Below are positions 37,816-46,887 of a stretch of 64,000 nucleotides of DNA, piece after piece. A program made the translations under genes and the position numbers. Position 1 is the first letter of the stretch. Each line of letters begins with the position of its first letter. This stretch comes from Planctomycetota bacterium (GTDB lineage Bacteria > Planctomycetota > UBA1135 > UBA2386). The stretch is from NCBI GenBank assembly GCA_020638735.1, contig JACKHZ010000008.1, positions 248,001 to 312,000 on the forward strand, written 5' to 3'. The notes beneath the pieces are model-generated. The model had not been told where the DNA came from. It searched no databases and was given only the letters and a program-made list of their open reading frames with translations.

Positions 37816-39126
37816 TCACGGCACGTCGATGCGCGCGACCGGCAGCCGGGTGCGGTCCAGGCGCTCGACGAAGTCGCGCAGCAGCACCTCGGCGGCCGGC
37901 ACGCCGATCTTCTTGTGGGTCTTGCTGCCGACCCGCAGTTCGACCTTGCCGTCCTTGCCGAGCTGCTCCTTCTCGAGCCACAGCGTCAGCTTGTGCACCT
38001 GGTCCCCGGTGCCGGCGAAGCGCCCGTTGCCGCGGTCGGTGATGTCGATGCGCGCGGTCAACTTCGCGTAGGCGTCGACGAGGTACGCACGCTTGTGCGC
38101 GTCGTCGAGGCGGTTCCAGGCCGACGCCGAGACCTCCGGCGCGCCGTCGATCGACACGCTCTTGGTGAACTGCGTGATCTCGACCCACGCCGTACGCGCC
38201 TCGTCGGGCACCGCTGCGACCCGCACGACGTGCTTCGGATGCGGGTCCCGCCGCGCGGCGAAGAACGGCGGCCAGTCGACCGCGTCGAGGTCGGCGCCGT
38301 GCGCCTGCTCCGGGAACTCGATCAGCTCGACGTTCGCGGCCTTCCACTTCTTCAGCTTGTCGAAGGTGATGTGCAGGTGCAGCAGCAGCGTCGGGTCGTC
38401 GAGCGAACCCTGCAGGTCGCGGATCGCCAGCGGCACGACGTTCTCGAGGTAGCGCATGTTGCTGGTCGCGCCGGGCGACAGCAGCGGGCCGCCGACCACC
38501 GGGATCATGCCGGCCCACAGGTCCGGGTAGCGCAGCGCGAGGTCCCAGGCGAGGTGGCCGCCGCGCGACCAGCCGCCGACGAACACCGCGTTCTCGTCGA
38601 CGTTGCAGGTGCGCTTGGCCCAGCGCAGCGCGGCGAGCGCGGCGGCGCGTTCGCGCGGCTCCTTGCTGTAGCCCTGGTCGGTGTTCGGGTCGGTCGGGCT
38701 CAGCACCAGCATGCCGAGCTGCTCGGCGACCGGCGCCCACAGGGTGTGCTGCTGATCGCCGGAGCCGCCGGAGCCGTGGCCCCATAGCAGCAGCGGCGCC
38801 GGCTTGCTCGGGTCGTAGGACTTCGGCACGTAGAGGTAGAGCTGGGTCTTCTCCACGCGGTCGAGCACGCGCAGCTCGACCTCGCGGTGCAGCAGGCCCG
38901 GTTCGAGCTGGGCGAACGTGCCGAACGAACGGCAGATTTCGAGCCAGCGGTCGACGTGGTCATCGAGCGCGAGCAGCTCCTTGACCGCGGCCTGCCGTTC
39001 GGCGGCGGTCGGCAGATCGACCGCCTTGGTCAGCGCGGCGACGAGGTCCGGTCCGCCGGACGTCGTCGGCTGCTGTGGCGCGAGGAGGACAGTGCTGGCG
39101 GCGAAGGCGGCGACGACGGCGAGCAT
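37816..39126 (-). CDS. Secreted alpha/beta-hydrolase (PHB-depolymerase/esterase-like)
   Basis: 436 residues with a signal peptide. The hydrolase core shows L-L-L-W-G-H-G-S-G-G-S-G (oxyanion region), V-G-G-W-S-R-G-G (nucleophile Ser) and E-Q-A-H-G (likely His). The layout (Y-V-P-K-S-Y-D-P-S-K-P-A-P-L-L-L) resembles polyhydroxybutyrate depolymerase-like or feruloyl-esterase-type enzymes. The C-terminal about 120 residues look beta-rich. A TACCTT hexamer precedes the ATG by 6 nt. It converges on the methyltransferase gene with only 9 nt between stops. Confidence 0.82.
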   Translation of the reverse strand: MLAVVAAFAASTVLLAPQQPTTSGGPDLVAALTKAVDLPTAAERQAAVKELLALDDHVDRWLEICRSFGTFAQLEPGLLHREVELRVLDRVEKTQLYLYVPKSYDPSKPAPLLLWGHGSGGSGDQQHTLWAPVAEQLGMLVLSPTDPNTDQGYSKEPRERAAALAALRWAKRTCNVDENAVFVGGWSRGGHLAWDLALRYPDLWAGMIPVVGGPLLSPGATSNMRYLENVVPLAIRDLQGSLDDPTLLLHLHITFDKLKKWKAANVELIEFPEQAHGADLDAVDWPPFFAARRDPHPKHVVRVAAVPDEARTAWVEITQFTKSVSIDGAPEVSASAWNRLDDAHKRAYLVDAYAKLTARIDITDRGNGRFAGTGDQVHKLTLWLEKEQLGKDGKVELRVGSKTHKKIGVPAAEVLLRDFVERLDRTRLPVARIDVP

Positions 39127-39132
39127 GCGGCA

Positions 39133-39138
39133 AAGGTA
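39133..39138 (-). promoter_or_regulatory. Candidate -10 element TACCTT, 6 nt before ATG
   Basis: On the minus strand, TACCTT is followed by six bases and the ATG of the hydrolase at 39126, the same geometry seen at 20833, 23861 and 59161. Confidence 0.45.
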
Positions 39139-39180
39139 GCAACAATCGGGCGAGCGGCGCCACGCGGCGACGCTCGTGGC

Positions 39181-40962
39181 TCACAGCCCGATCAGCGTCG
39201 CCAGCGAGTTGGTCGAGACGTAGCCGGCAGGGTTGCCGGGCGCGGTCTGGTCGAGCACCACCCACGCGCTGTAGACGGTCGCGCCGACCAGCGACAGGCT
39301 GCCGGGGATCTGGATCGTCTGCGTCGCAGCGCCGCCGAAGTTGCTGATGAAGGCGCTGATGATCTCACCCGACGAAGACAACTCACAGGTGGGCGCTGCA
39401 CCGACCACCGCCAGGTTCCATGGCAGCGGGACCCCGTTCCAGCTCGTGTACGAGAAGCCGAACAGGTTGATCGCGAAGTGCAGCGGAGCAGCCCCGGCCA
39501 GGTTGACCTGGAACATACCGCCGAGCGTAGGGTCGCCGGTCCCCGACGCCGTCGGCACGCCGAAGGACCCCACGCAGGTGCTGCTGCCGAACACCGTGAA
39601 GCCGCCCGGTTGACTGCCGCCGGTGCTGCGCAGGTTGGTGATCTCGGCCAGCAGCGCGGCCTTGGCGGCGACCACCTGCGGGTTGCTGCTGTTGACCAGG
39701 TTGCTGGTCTCCCACGGGTCGAGCTGCAGATCGAACAGTTCGTCGCCGCCGCCGCTGTAGCGGTGGATCAGCTTGTAACGCGCGTCGCGGATCGTCGCGT
39801 GACCGTTGGTGTTGGGCGCCGGCCACGTCGTTCCGGTGAACTCCTCGGTGTAGGCGAATTGCCGCAGCGGCGCCTGCGCCGGGTCGTTGAGGTACGGCAT
39901 CAGCGAGACGCCGTCGCGGATCGTCACCGGCGGCGGCGCCGGCACGCCGGCGAGCGCCAGCGCGGTCGGGAAGACGTCGACCGCACAGGCCAGCGCGGCC
40001 ACCTCACGGCCGGGCTGCGTGACGCTCGGCCCGCTGACGATCAGCGGCACGTTGACGCCGCCTTCGTACGGCGTGCCCTTGCTGCGCAGGCCGTCGAACG
40101 GCGCCACCGACTGCCGCTGCACGGTGCCGTTGTCGCCGAGGAAGACGATGTTGGTCTGCCCCATCACCGCCGGCCCGAGCGTCGCGAACAGCCGCCCCAT
40201 CTCGGTGTCGAGCGACTGCACCATCGCGCGATAGAACGGGATGTTGGCCGGCGTGTGCGTGGTCGGCTGCGGCACGAGCCCGGTCAGGTTCTGCGTGTGC
40301 AGGTGCGCTGGCGGCGCGTGGTAGGGAATGTGCGGCGCCTGGTAGGTCAACACGCAGCACCACGGCCCGCTCTGCGCGCCGATCCAGGCCAGCGCGTCGT
40401 CGGTGTTCTGGATCGTGCAGTAGGTCGTGCAGGCGGCCGGCACGCCGTCGACGACGCGCGTCCAATTGGTGTAGCTCGGGATCTGCCCTTCGAGCGAACC
40501 GGCATAGTGCGAGTAGCCGCCGATCGCGCGCGGCGTGTCCGGGCTCGAGAACGCGTCGGCGAGGTGCCACTTGCCGATCAGCGCGTGCGCGTAGCCGGTC
40601 GACAGCGCGTCGAGCACTTCGGGGATCGTCACTTCGCTCTGCTGCAGCAGCCCCACCGTCGGCGGGTTGGAGGTGTGCGCGATCCAACGCCCGACCATGG
40701 TGCGGAACGGGTAGCGCCCGGTCTGGATGCAGGCGCGCGTCGGCGAACAGCTCGGGTTGGCCCAGGCGTTGCGGAACAGCACGCCGTTCTGCGCCAGCGC
40801 GTCGATGGTCGGCGTCGGCGGCGGGTTGGTGCCCTCGCCGTAGCATGCCACGTAGTCGACGCCGAGGTCGTCGGCGACGATGACGAGCACGTTGTGGTCC
40901 TGGGCGCGCGCAGGGGCGAGCCCCGCGACGAGCGTGAGCAACGGGAAGAGTAGTCGGCGCAT
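39181..40962 (-). CDS. Secreted arylsulfatase with shared C-terminal domain
   Basis: 593 residues with a signal peptide. D-D-L-G-V-D-Y-V-A-C-Y and P-S-C72-S-P-T-R-A-C-I-Q-T-G give the metal site and the formylglycine cysteine. G-K-W-H-L and L-G-D-N-G-T follow. The last about 140 residues, starting at G-G-F-T-V-F-G-S-S-T-C-V-G, are not sulfatase but a beta-rich domain like the tails of the kelch and peptidase proteins here. Expected to act extracellularly on sulfated glycans and perhaps to be retained at the surface by the tail. Its sequence is distinct from the sulfatase at 34505, so the two probably have different substrates. Confidence 0.9.
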   Translation of the reverse strand: MRRLLFPLLTLVAGLAPARAQDHNVLVIVADDLGVDYVACYGEGTNPPPTPTIDALAQNGVLFRNAWANPSCSPTRACIQTGRYPFRTMVGRWIAHTSNPPTVGLLQQSEVTIPEVLDALSTGYAHALIGKWHLADAFSSPDTPRAIGGYSHYAGSLEGQIPSYTNWTRVVDGVPAACTTYCTIQNTDDALAWIGAQSGPWCCVLTYQAPHIPYHAPPAHLHTQNLTGLVPQPTTHTPANIPFYRAMVQSLDTEMGRLFATLGPAVMGQTNIVFLGDNGTVQRQSVAPFDGLRSKGTPYEGGVNVPLIVSGPSVTQPGREVAALACAVDVFPTALALAGVPAPPPVTIRDGVSLMPYLNDPAQAPLRQFAYTEEFTGTTWPAPNTNGHATIRDARYKLIHRYSGGGDELFDLQLDPWETSNLVNSSNPQVVAAKAALLAEITNLRSTGGSQPGGFTVFGSSTCVGSFGVPTASGTGDPTLGGMFQVNLAGAAPLHFAINLFGFSYTSWNGVPLPWNLAVVGAAPTCELSSSGEIISAFISNFGGAATQTIQIPGSLSLVGATVYSAWVVLDQTAPGNPAGYVSTNSLATLIGL

Positions 40963-41067
40963 CGGCAGTGTCGGTTGCGGAGGTTACTGGCTGGCGGGGT
41001 GTCGACCCGCGCGGCGCAGTCTACCAGCCGCTGCCGGCCAAGCCCGGGGGCGCCCCCAACCGCCGAC

Positions 41068-42486
41068 TCACTTGCCGCGCTTCTTCTTCGTCGCGACCAC
41101 GCGCCGCTTCGGCAGGTCCGCCGAACGGTCGCCCGGGACGTGATACGTCGCGAGGATGCGCGGCTCGGCGGCGCGCGCCGCGGCCGCGTCGAGCAGCACG
41201 ATGGCGCCGGTGGACAGCTTCATGACCACCTCGCCGCTGGCGACGTCCATCAGCCGCACGAAGTCGAGCATGTCGACCGGGTGCTCGCCGTTGACGCTGA
41301 CCACGACGTCGTTGTGGAACGCCTCGTAGCCGACGTTGACGTCGTCGGCGAGCACCTGCGCGAGCACGACCACCTCCTGCTGCTCGGGCCGCCGCAGGCC
41401 GGAGTAGTAGAGGTGCAGCAGCTCCTTCGGCGCCTTGTCCCACCAGTGCTCGCCCCAGTTGCGCAGGAACTCGGCCGTCAGCCGCTGGAACACCAGCCCG
41501 CCGAACACGAACCACATCGGCCGGCGGTCGTACTCGGTGCGCGGCACCAGCCACGCCATCGGCTCCATCTTCAGCCGCACGTCCTTGGCCTTGCCGCGGC
41601 GCAGGAGGCGCGCCTGCACGACGTCGCCGACGTGGTGGTCGCCGATCACCGCGTCGAACTGGCAGCGGTGCCGCCCGCGGTAGCGGATCGTGCCGTTGTC
41701 GGCGATCGTGTGCCCGTCGAGCGCCATCAGCACGTCGCCGACCTCGAGCTGTCCCCAGGCGCTGGAGCCGTACTGCACCGCGGTGACCAGCACGCCGCTG
41801 TCGCGCTCCCGCATGCCCAGATGGTGGCGCAGCGCCGGGTTCTCGAGCGGCTGCGTCGAGATGCCGATGCCGGGCACCTCCGGTTCCTTGTGCTTCTTCA
41901 CGCCGTCGAGGAAGCGGCGCAGGATCGGCGCCGGCACCATCTCGCCGACGTTCTCGGCGTCCGGCAGCGCCTGGAACGCGATGCCGACCACCTTGCCGCG
42001 AGCGAACACCGGCCCGCCGCTGTTGCCCTCGTTGATCGCCGCGTCGACGGTGACCGCCAGCAGGTGGCGCTGGCTGTGCTCGTAGCGCTGCACCTCGATG
42101 CGCGACACGACGCCCTCGGTGATCGACACCTCCTCGCCGCCGATCGGGTAGCCGACCACCTGCACGTCGTCGCGCAGCCGCGGCAGGTCGCCGATCACCG
42201 ACGGCTTGATGCCGCGGGTGAACGCCTTGTCCTCGATCTCGAGCAGCGCCAGGTCGCAGTCGTGGCTGATCGCGACGACGCGCGCGGTCGCCTTCTTGAC
42301 GTCGCTCTGCTTCTGCACCTGCACGAAGGTCGCGTTGGCGACGACGTGCGCGCCGGTCAGGATGCGGTGCGGCGCCACCAGCACGCCGGAGCCGGTGCTG
42401 CCGCGCGGCGCGACGCTCTGCCAGGGACACTCGTAGTCGGGGTCCTGGTAGGTGCTGTAGACGCGGACGACTTGCGGGTAGGTCAT
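41068..42486 (-). CDS. HtrA/Deg-like trypsin-fold serine protease with PDZ region
   Basis: 472 residues. The protease domain has G-A-H47-V-V, H-D-C-D78-L-A-L-L-E-I and N-E-G-N-S156-G-G-P-V-F, so the triad is intact. One PDZ-like domain (about 195-290, with G-V-L-V-T-A-V-Q-Y-G-S-S-A-W-G-Q-L and G-D-V-L-M-A-L-D-G) is followed by a second, less typical PDZ-like section (about 300-430) resembling plant Deg9-type proteases. A basic Lys/Arg tail ends the chain. Unlike periplasmic HtrA it shows no signal peptide or anchor, so a cytoplasmic location is likely. It diverges from the lysyl-endopeptidase-like gene. Confidence 0.85.
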   Translation of the reverse strand: MTYPQVVRVYSTYQDPDYECPWQSVAPRGSTGSGVLVAPHRILTGAHVVANATFVQVQKQSDVKKATARVVAISHDCDLALLEIEDKAFTRGIKPSVIGDLPRLRDDVQVVGYPIGGEEVSITEGVVSRIEVQRYEHSQRHLLAVTVDAAINEGNSGGPVFARGKVVGIAFQALPDAENVGEMVPAPILRRFLDGVKKHKEPEVPGIGISTQPLENPALRHHLGMRERDSGVLVTAVQYGSSAWGQLEVGDVLMALDGHTIADNGTIRYRGRHRCQFDAVIGDHHVGDVVQARLLRRGKAKDVRLKMEPMAWLVPRTEYDRRPMWFVFGGLVFQRLTAEFLRNWGEHWWDKAPKELLHLYYSGLRRPEQQEVVVLAQVLADDVNVGYEAFHNDVVVSVNGEHPVDMLDFVRLMDVASGEVVMKLSTGAIVLLDAAAARAAEPRILATYHVPGDRSADLPKRRVVATKKKRGK

Positions 42487-42544
42487 GGGGCGGAACTGCG
42501 GGGGAAACACGTTAGCGAGCGGAGGCGTTCGGACCAACGGCGGC

Positions 42545-42582
42545 GCCCGGGCAGCCTTCCCGGATACTCGGGAACCCCGGGC
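42545..42582. other. Nested inverted repeat in the divergent protease intergenic region
   Basis: Outer arms GCCCGGG (42545-42551) and CCCGGGC (42576-42582) enclose inner arms TTCCCG (42557-42562) and CGGGAA (42569-42574). In transcripts toward the lysyl-endopeptidase-like gene this would form a long interrupted hairpin about 55 nt before its ATG. It could be a leader structure or protein-binding site. Confidence 0.45.
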
Positions 42583-42637
42583 CGCCCGCCGTGCGTCTCA
42601 GCCCCGTCGACATCCCGCCAAGGCCCCTCTCGCTCTC

Positions 42638-45037
42638 ATGCCCACGTCCACCAAGGCGCTCGCTGCAGCGGCGCTGCTGCTCGCCCTCTTCACCACCACC
42701 GCCGCCGCCCAGACCATCGATCCGGTCGGCCGCATCCACAAGGAGGCCGACCCGCTGCACCGCGTGGCCGCGCTGGCCGTGCCGGCCCTCGACCGCCTCG
42801 CCATCGCCCAGGACGACGAACAGCGCCACACCAACGGCGAGCCGCCGCGCTACGCGATGCCGTTCGCGACGCGGGTCTCGCCGACGACGCACGGCACCTG
42901 GCAGGCGCTCGACGCCAACTGGTCGCTGTGGCGGCTCCGCATCCAGGCGCCGAACGCCAGCCACGTCAACCTCGGCTTCGAGCACTTCCACATGCCGGCC
43001 GGGGCGCGCATGCAGGTCTACAGCGCCGACTACGCCGACATCTGCCGGCCGTTCGACGTCCAGGACCATGCGGCGTCCGGCGAGCTGTGGACTCCGGTCG
43101 TGCAGGGCGCCGAGATCGTCTGCGAGGTCTACGTGCCGACCGCGGCGAAGCCGCAGGTGCAGCTCGACCTGGTGCAGGTCGGCTCTGGCTACCGCTTCTT
43201 CGGCGCCGGCCCGACCGCGCTCGACACCGACGCCAGCGGCTCGTGCAACGTCGACGTCGCCTGCCCCGCGGCGGCGCCGTGGGCGAGCGAGATCCCGGCG
43301 ATCGCCGCGATCTCGAGCGGCGGCTCGATCTTCTGCACCGGCTGCATGATCAACAACACGGCGCAGGACGGCCGCAACTTCTTCCTGACTGCCTACCACT
43401 GCGGCGTCACCTCCGGCGCGGCGCCGTCACTGGTCTGCTACTGGAACTACCAGCGCACCGGCTGCGGCACCGGCACCTCGTCGCTGAGCCAGTTCACCAC
43501 CGGCGCGGTGCTGCGCGCCAGCTACAGCACCTCGGACTTCACCCTCGTCGAGCTCAACAGCACGCCCAACCCGGCGTGGGGCGTCACCTACGCCGGCTGG
43601 AGCAACGCCGCGGTCGACGCCAGCTCGGCGGTGGCGATCCACCACCCGAGCGGCGACGTCAAGAAGATCTCGTGGGAGAACCAGCCGACGACGACGACCT
43701 CGTACCTCGGCACCGCCGTGCCCGGCGACAGCACGCACGTGCGCATCACCGACTGGGACACCGGCACCACCGAACCCGGCTCTTCGGGCTCGCCGCTGTT
43801 CGACCAGGACCACCACATCATCGGCCAGCTGCACGGCGGCTACGCAGCGTGCGGCAACAACTCGTCGGACTGGTACGGCCGCTTCGCGCGGTCGTGGACC
43901 GGCGGCGGCAGCAGCAGCTCGCGGCTGTCGAACTGGCTCGACCCGCTCGGCACCGGCCAGCTGACGCTGAACACCCTCGGCGCCGGCGACGTCGCCGTGG
44001 CGAGCACCTACGGCGTCGGCTGCTACACGTCGTACGGCGCGTTCGGCGAGGAGTTCGCGGCCAACAGCTTCGACTTCGGCGGCAGCGCGACGACCACGCG
44101 CGTGATCACGCTGACGCCGGCGAGCGGCGCGCTCACCGTGCAGAATGCCGGCCTCGGCGCGTGGTTCACCCCCACCAGCGGCGACCTCAACCTCGGCGAC
44201 GACGCAGTGTCGACCCAGGCGCTGCCATGGACGTGGACGTTCCCCGGCGGCGGCACCAACGCCGTGCGCATGTGCAGCAACGGGTTCGTCTGGCTCAACG
44301 GCACGTCGACCGACACCGACTACACGCCGTCGCTGGCCGAGCTCGCCGCCGGCCCGGCGCGCCTCGCGCCGATGTGGTGCGACCTGAACCCGGGCACCGG
44401 CAGCGGCAGCGGCGGCACCTGCCACTACGACGTCGACCCGAGCGGCACGGCGGTCTACTTCACGTGGCTCGACGTGCCGGCCTACGGCGGCGGCTCGGGC
44501 AACTCGTTCCAGCTGGCGCTCTATCAGAGTGGCGCGGCGCAGTTCCGCTACCGCCAGGTGCCCAACCAGGCCGACATCGCGGTGGTCGGCTTCTCGCGCG
44601 GGGCCGCGGCGGTGCCGCCGAGCGTGGACCTGACGACGGCGCTGCCGCTGACGGTCTCGTCGGACGCATCCGGCCTGACCTGGACGCCGGTCAACCGTCC
44701 GCTGCTCGGCGCGCTGCAGGTCATCACGCTCGGCAACATCCCGAATCCGGCCGGCAGCATCGGCGTCGTGATGATCGGCTTCGCCAGCATCCCTGGCGGC
44801 TTCGACCTCGCCTCGATCGGCGCCGGCGGGTGCGACCTCTACCTGAACATGGCGTCGCTGCAGCCGGTGTTCCCGTTGCTCGGCAGCGCCGTCAACTGGA
44901 CGCTGCCGATCCCCAACGTCCCCACGCTGTCGGGCACGTCGATCTTCACGCAGGGTGCGTTGCTCGTACCGCCGGGCACCAACGCGTTCGGCGCGCTGAC
45001 CGCCAACGGGGTCGAGCTGAAGATGGGCACACTGTAG
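42638..45037 (+). CDS. Secreted lysyl-endopeptidase-like serine protease with shared C-terminal domain
   Basis: 799 residues with a signal peptide and pro-region. The trypsin-fold catalytic residues are visible in F-F-L-T-A-Y-H254-C-G, S-D300-F-T-L-V-E-L and E-P-G-S-S383-G-S-P-L-F, with the W-N-Y-Q segment typical of Achromobacter protease I (lysyl endopeptidase) relatives. A beta-rich middle (about 445-670) may be a carbohydrate- or protein-binding module. The C-terminal about 115 residues (from G-L-T-W-T-P-V-N-R-P-L-L-G) form the domain shared with the neighbouring metalloprotease. Extracellular protein degradation is likely. Confidence 0.87.
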   Translation: MPTSTKALAAAALLLALFTTTAAAQTIDPVGRIHKEADPLHRVAALAVPALDRLAIAQDDEQRHTNGEPPRYAMPFATRVSPTTHGTWQALDANWSLWRLRIQAPNASHVNLGFEHFHMPAGARMQVYSADYADICRPFDVQDHAASGELWTPVVQGAEIVCEVYVPTAAKPQVQLDLVQVGSGYRFFGAGPTALDTDASGSCNVDVACPAAAPWASEIPAIAAISSGGSIFCTGCMINNTAQDGRNFFLTAYHCGVTSGAAPSLVCYWNYQRTGCGTGTSSLSQFTTGAVLRASYSTSDFTLVELNSTPNPAWGVTYAGWSNAAVDASSAVAIHHPSGDVKKISWENQPTTTTSYLGTAVPGDSTHVRITDWDTGTTEPGSSGSPLFDQDHHIIGQLHGGYAACGNNSSDWYGRFARSWTGGGSSSSRLSNWLDPLGTGQLTLNTLGAGDVAVASTYGVGCYTSYGAFGEEFAANSFDFGGSATTTRVITLTPASGALTVQNAGLGAWFTPTSGDLNLGDDAVSTQALPWTWTFPGGGTNAVRMCSNGFVWLNGTSTDTDYTPSLAELAAGPARLAPMWCDLNPGTGSGSGGTCHYDVDPSGTAVYFTWLDVPAYGGGSGNSFQLALYQSGAAQFRYRQVPNQADIAVVGFSRGAAAVPPSVDLTTALPLTVSSDASGLTWTPVNRPLLGALQVITLGNIPNPAGSIGVVMIGFASIPGGFDLASIGAGGCDLYLNMASLQPVFPLLGSAVNWTLPIPNVPTLSGTSIFTQGALLVPPGTNAFGALTANGVELKMGTL

Positions 45038-45107
45038 GGTGTGGAGAGAGGGCGCCTGCGGGCGCCCGCCTCCACCTGCCTCGTCTCCCGCTCGTCCCCC
45101 TGAACCG

Positions 45108-46883
45108 ATGACGAACTCCGCTCGCGCCATCGTCGGCCTCTCCGCTCTGTTCTCGCTGACCACTGCGACGGTCGCGCAGTCGCCGCTGCAGCTCGAAGCG
45201 CAGCTGTTGCTGCCGATCGCGCCGAGCGTCGGCCCGCTGCGGTTCACGGCCGACGGCGGCTGCTCGCTGCAGCGCCCCGAGCGGCTCGACGCGTTCCGCG
45301 ACCTCTCGCCGACGCACCAGCGCATGCTGGTCGAGCTGTGCCGCATCGACGCCGGCAATCGCGTGCACGGCTGCTGGCTGCAACCGCCGTCCGACACCGC
45401 GGCCGCGCTGTTCAACGCCGCGATCCAGGGGCCGCAGGGCTTCCAGCCGTCGACGCGCTGGTCGGCGACCGCGACGCAGGGCGGCGGCCTCGGCCAGGGC
45501 GCACCGACCACGTTGACCTACAGCTTCGTGCCGGACGGCACCTGGTTGCCGAGCGGCGTCGGCGAGCCGGCGGCCGGGAGCAACCTGTTCTCCCAGTTCA
45601 ACGCCGTGTTCCCGAGCCAGGCGACGTGGCAGAACCGCATCCACGACATGTTCGCGCAGTGGGGCGCGCTGACCGGCGTCACCTACGTCTACGAACCCAA
45701 CGACGACGGCGCGGCGATGTTCGGCAGCAACGGCCAGCTCGGCGTGCGCGGCGACGTGCGCATCAGCGGCAAGTACATCGACGGCGGCTACAACGTGCTG
45801 GCCTACAACTACTACCCCGACGGCGGGGACATGGTGCTCGACACGGCCGACAACGGCTTCTTCGCCGACTCGACCAACAACTATCGCCGCCTGTTCAACA
45901 CCGCCGCGCACGAGCACGGCCACGGCCTCGGCATCGCGCACGTCTGCCCGCAGGACAGCAGCAAGTTGATGGAGCCCGGGCTCAACACCAACTTCTTCGG
46001 CCCGCAGTTCGACGACATCCTGACCGCACAGCGGCTCTACGGCGACGACCGCGAGCCCAACGACAGCGGCGCGACGGCCACCGACCTCGGCACCCTGGGC
46101 AACGGCGTGACCAACGTCTCCACGGTCAGCATCGACGGCATCGGCGACTTCGACTACTACCGCTTCACCGTGACCAGCGACAAGCTGCTGACGGTGACGC
46201 TGCACCCGACCGGGTCGCCGTACCTCGAAGGCCCGCAGGTTGGCAACTGCTCGACCGGAACATCGTTCGACCCGGCGACGCTGCGCAACCTCAACTTCCT
46301 GCTGATGAACGGCACGGGCACAGGCGTGCTGTCGTCGCAAGGCGCGCAGCCCGCCGGCGCCGACGAGACCCTGGTGAACTACCCGTTGCCCGCCGGCACC
46401 TACCAGGTCCGGGTCTACGCGACCACCGCCGACCAGGTGCAGATGTATCAGCTGTCGCTCGACATCGTCGAGGACGGCGACCCGGCCGCGGCGACGGCGT
46501 TCGGTCAGGGCTGCAGCGGCCTCGCGTGGACCCCGCTCAACCGTCCGCTGCTCGGCACCAACCAGCTGATCTACATGTCCGGCATCCAGGCGCCCACGAT
46601 GTCGATCGGGCTGATCCTGCTCGGCTACACCGACCACCCCAACGGCGTCGACCTCGGCTTCCTCGGCGCGGCCGGCTGCAACCTCTACCTCGACATCGCC
46701 GACATGCTGATCGCGTTCCCGTTGTCGTCGTCGATCTACATGTGGCAGTTCCCGATCCCCAACGTGCCGTCGCTGTCGGGGACGTCGATCCACACCCAGG
46801 GCACGCTGCTGGTGCCGCCCGGCACCAACCCGCTCGGCGCGATCACCGCCAACGCGGTGACGCTGTCGCTCGGCACGCTGTGA
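45108..46883 (+). CDS. Secreted matrixin-like metalloprotease with PPC-like and shared C-terminal domains
   Basis: 591 residues with a signal peptide. The zinc site H268-E-H-G-H272-G-L-G-I-A-H278 is a perfect HExxHxxGxxH metzincin motif, with a Met-turn candidate K-L-M-E-P. A pre-peptidase C-terminal-like domain follows (about 310-460, with D-R-E-P-N-D-S-G-A-T-A and F-D-Y-Y-R-F-T-V). The last about 120 residues are close to those of the upstream protease (G-L-A-W-T-P-L-N-R-P-L-L-G ... L-S-G-T-S-I-H-T-Q-G). The two peptidase genes are 70 nt apart on the same strand and probably co-expressed. Confidence 0.88.
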   Translation: MTNSARAIVGLSALFSLTTATVAQSPLQLEAQLLLPIAPSVGPLRFTADGGCSLQRPERLDAFRDLSPTHQRMLVELCRIDAGNRVHGCWLQPPSDTAAALFNAAIQGPQGFQPSTRWSATATQGGGLGQGAPTTLTYSFVPDGTWLPSGVGEPAAGSNLFSQFNAVFPSQATWQNRIHDMFAQWGALTGVTYVYEPNDDGAAMFGSNGQLGVRGDVRISGKYIDGGYNVLAYNYYPDGGDMVLDTADNGFFADSTNNYRRLFNTAAHEHGHGLGIAHVCPQDSSKLMEPGLNTNFFGPQFDDILTAQRLYGDDREPNDSGATATDLGTLGNGVTNVSTVSIDGIGDFDYYRFTVTSDKLLTVTLHPTGSPYLEGPQVGNCSTGTSFDPATLRNLNFLLMNGTGTGVLSSQGAQPAGADETLVNYPLPAGTYQVRVYATTADQVQMYQLSLDIVEDGDPAAATAFGQGCSGLAWTPLNRPLLGTNQLIYMSGIQAPTMSIGLILLGYTDHPNGVDLGFLGAAGCNLYLDIADMLIAFPLSSSIYMWQFPIPNVPSLSGTSIHTQGTLLVPPGTNPLGAITANAVTLSLGTL

Positions 46884-46887
46884 CCGG

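Noticed and set aside
41046..41057. Palindrome GGGGGCGCCCCC just after the HtrA-like stop
   Set aside because: Too short a loop for a convincing hairpin and no T-tract; likely chance in GC-rich DNA.
40975..45111. 1378-codon plus-strand open frame
   Set aside because: Shadow of the HtrA-like gene (antisense) and of the lysyl-endopeptidase-like gene (another frame). Very Arg/His-rich with no domain.
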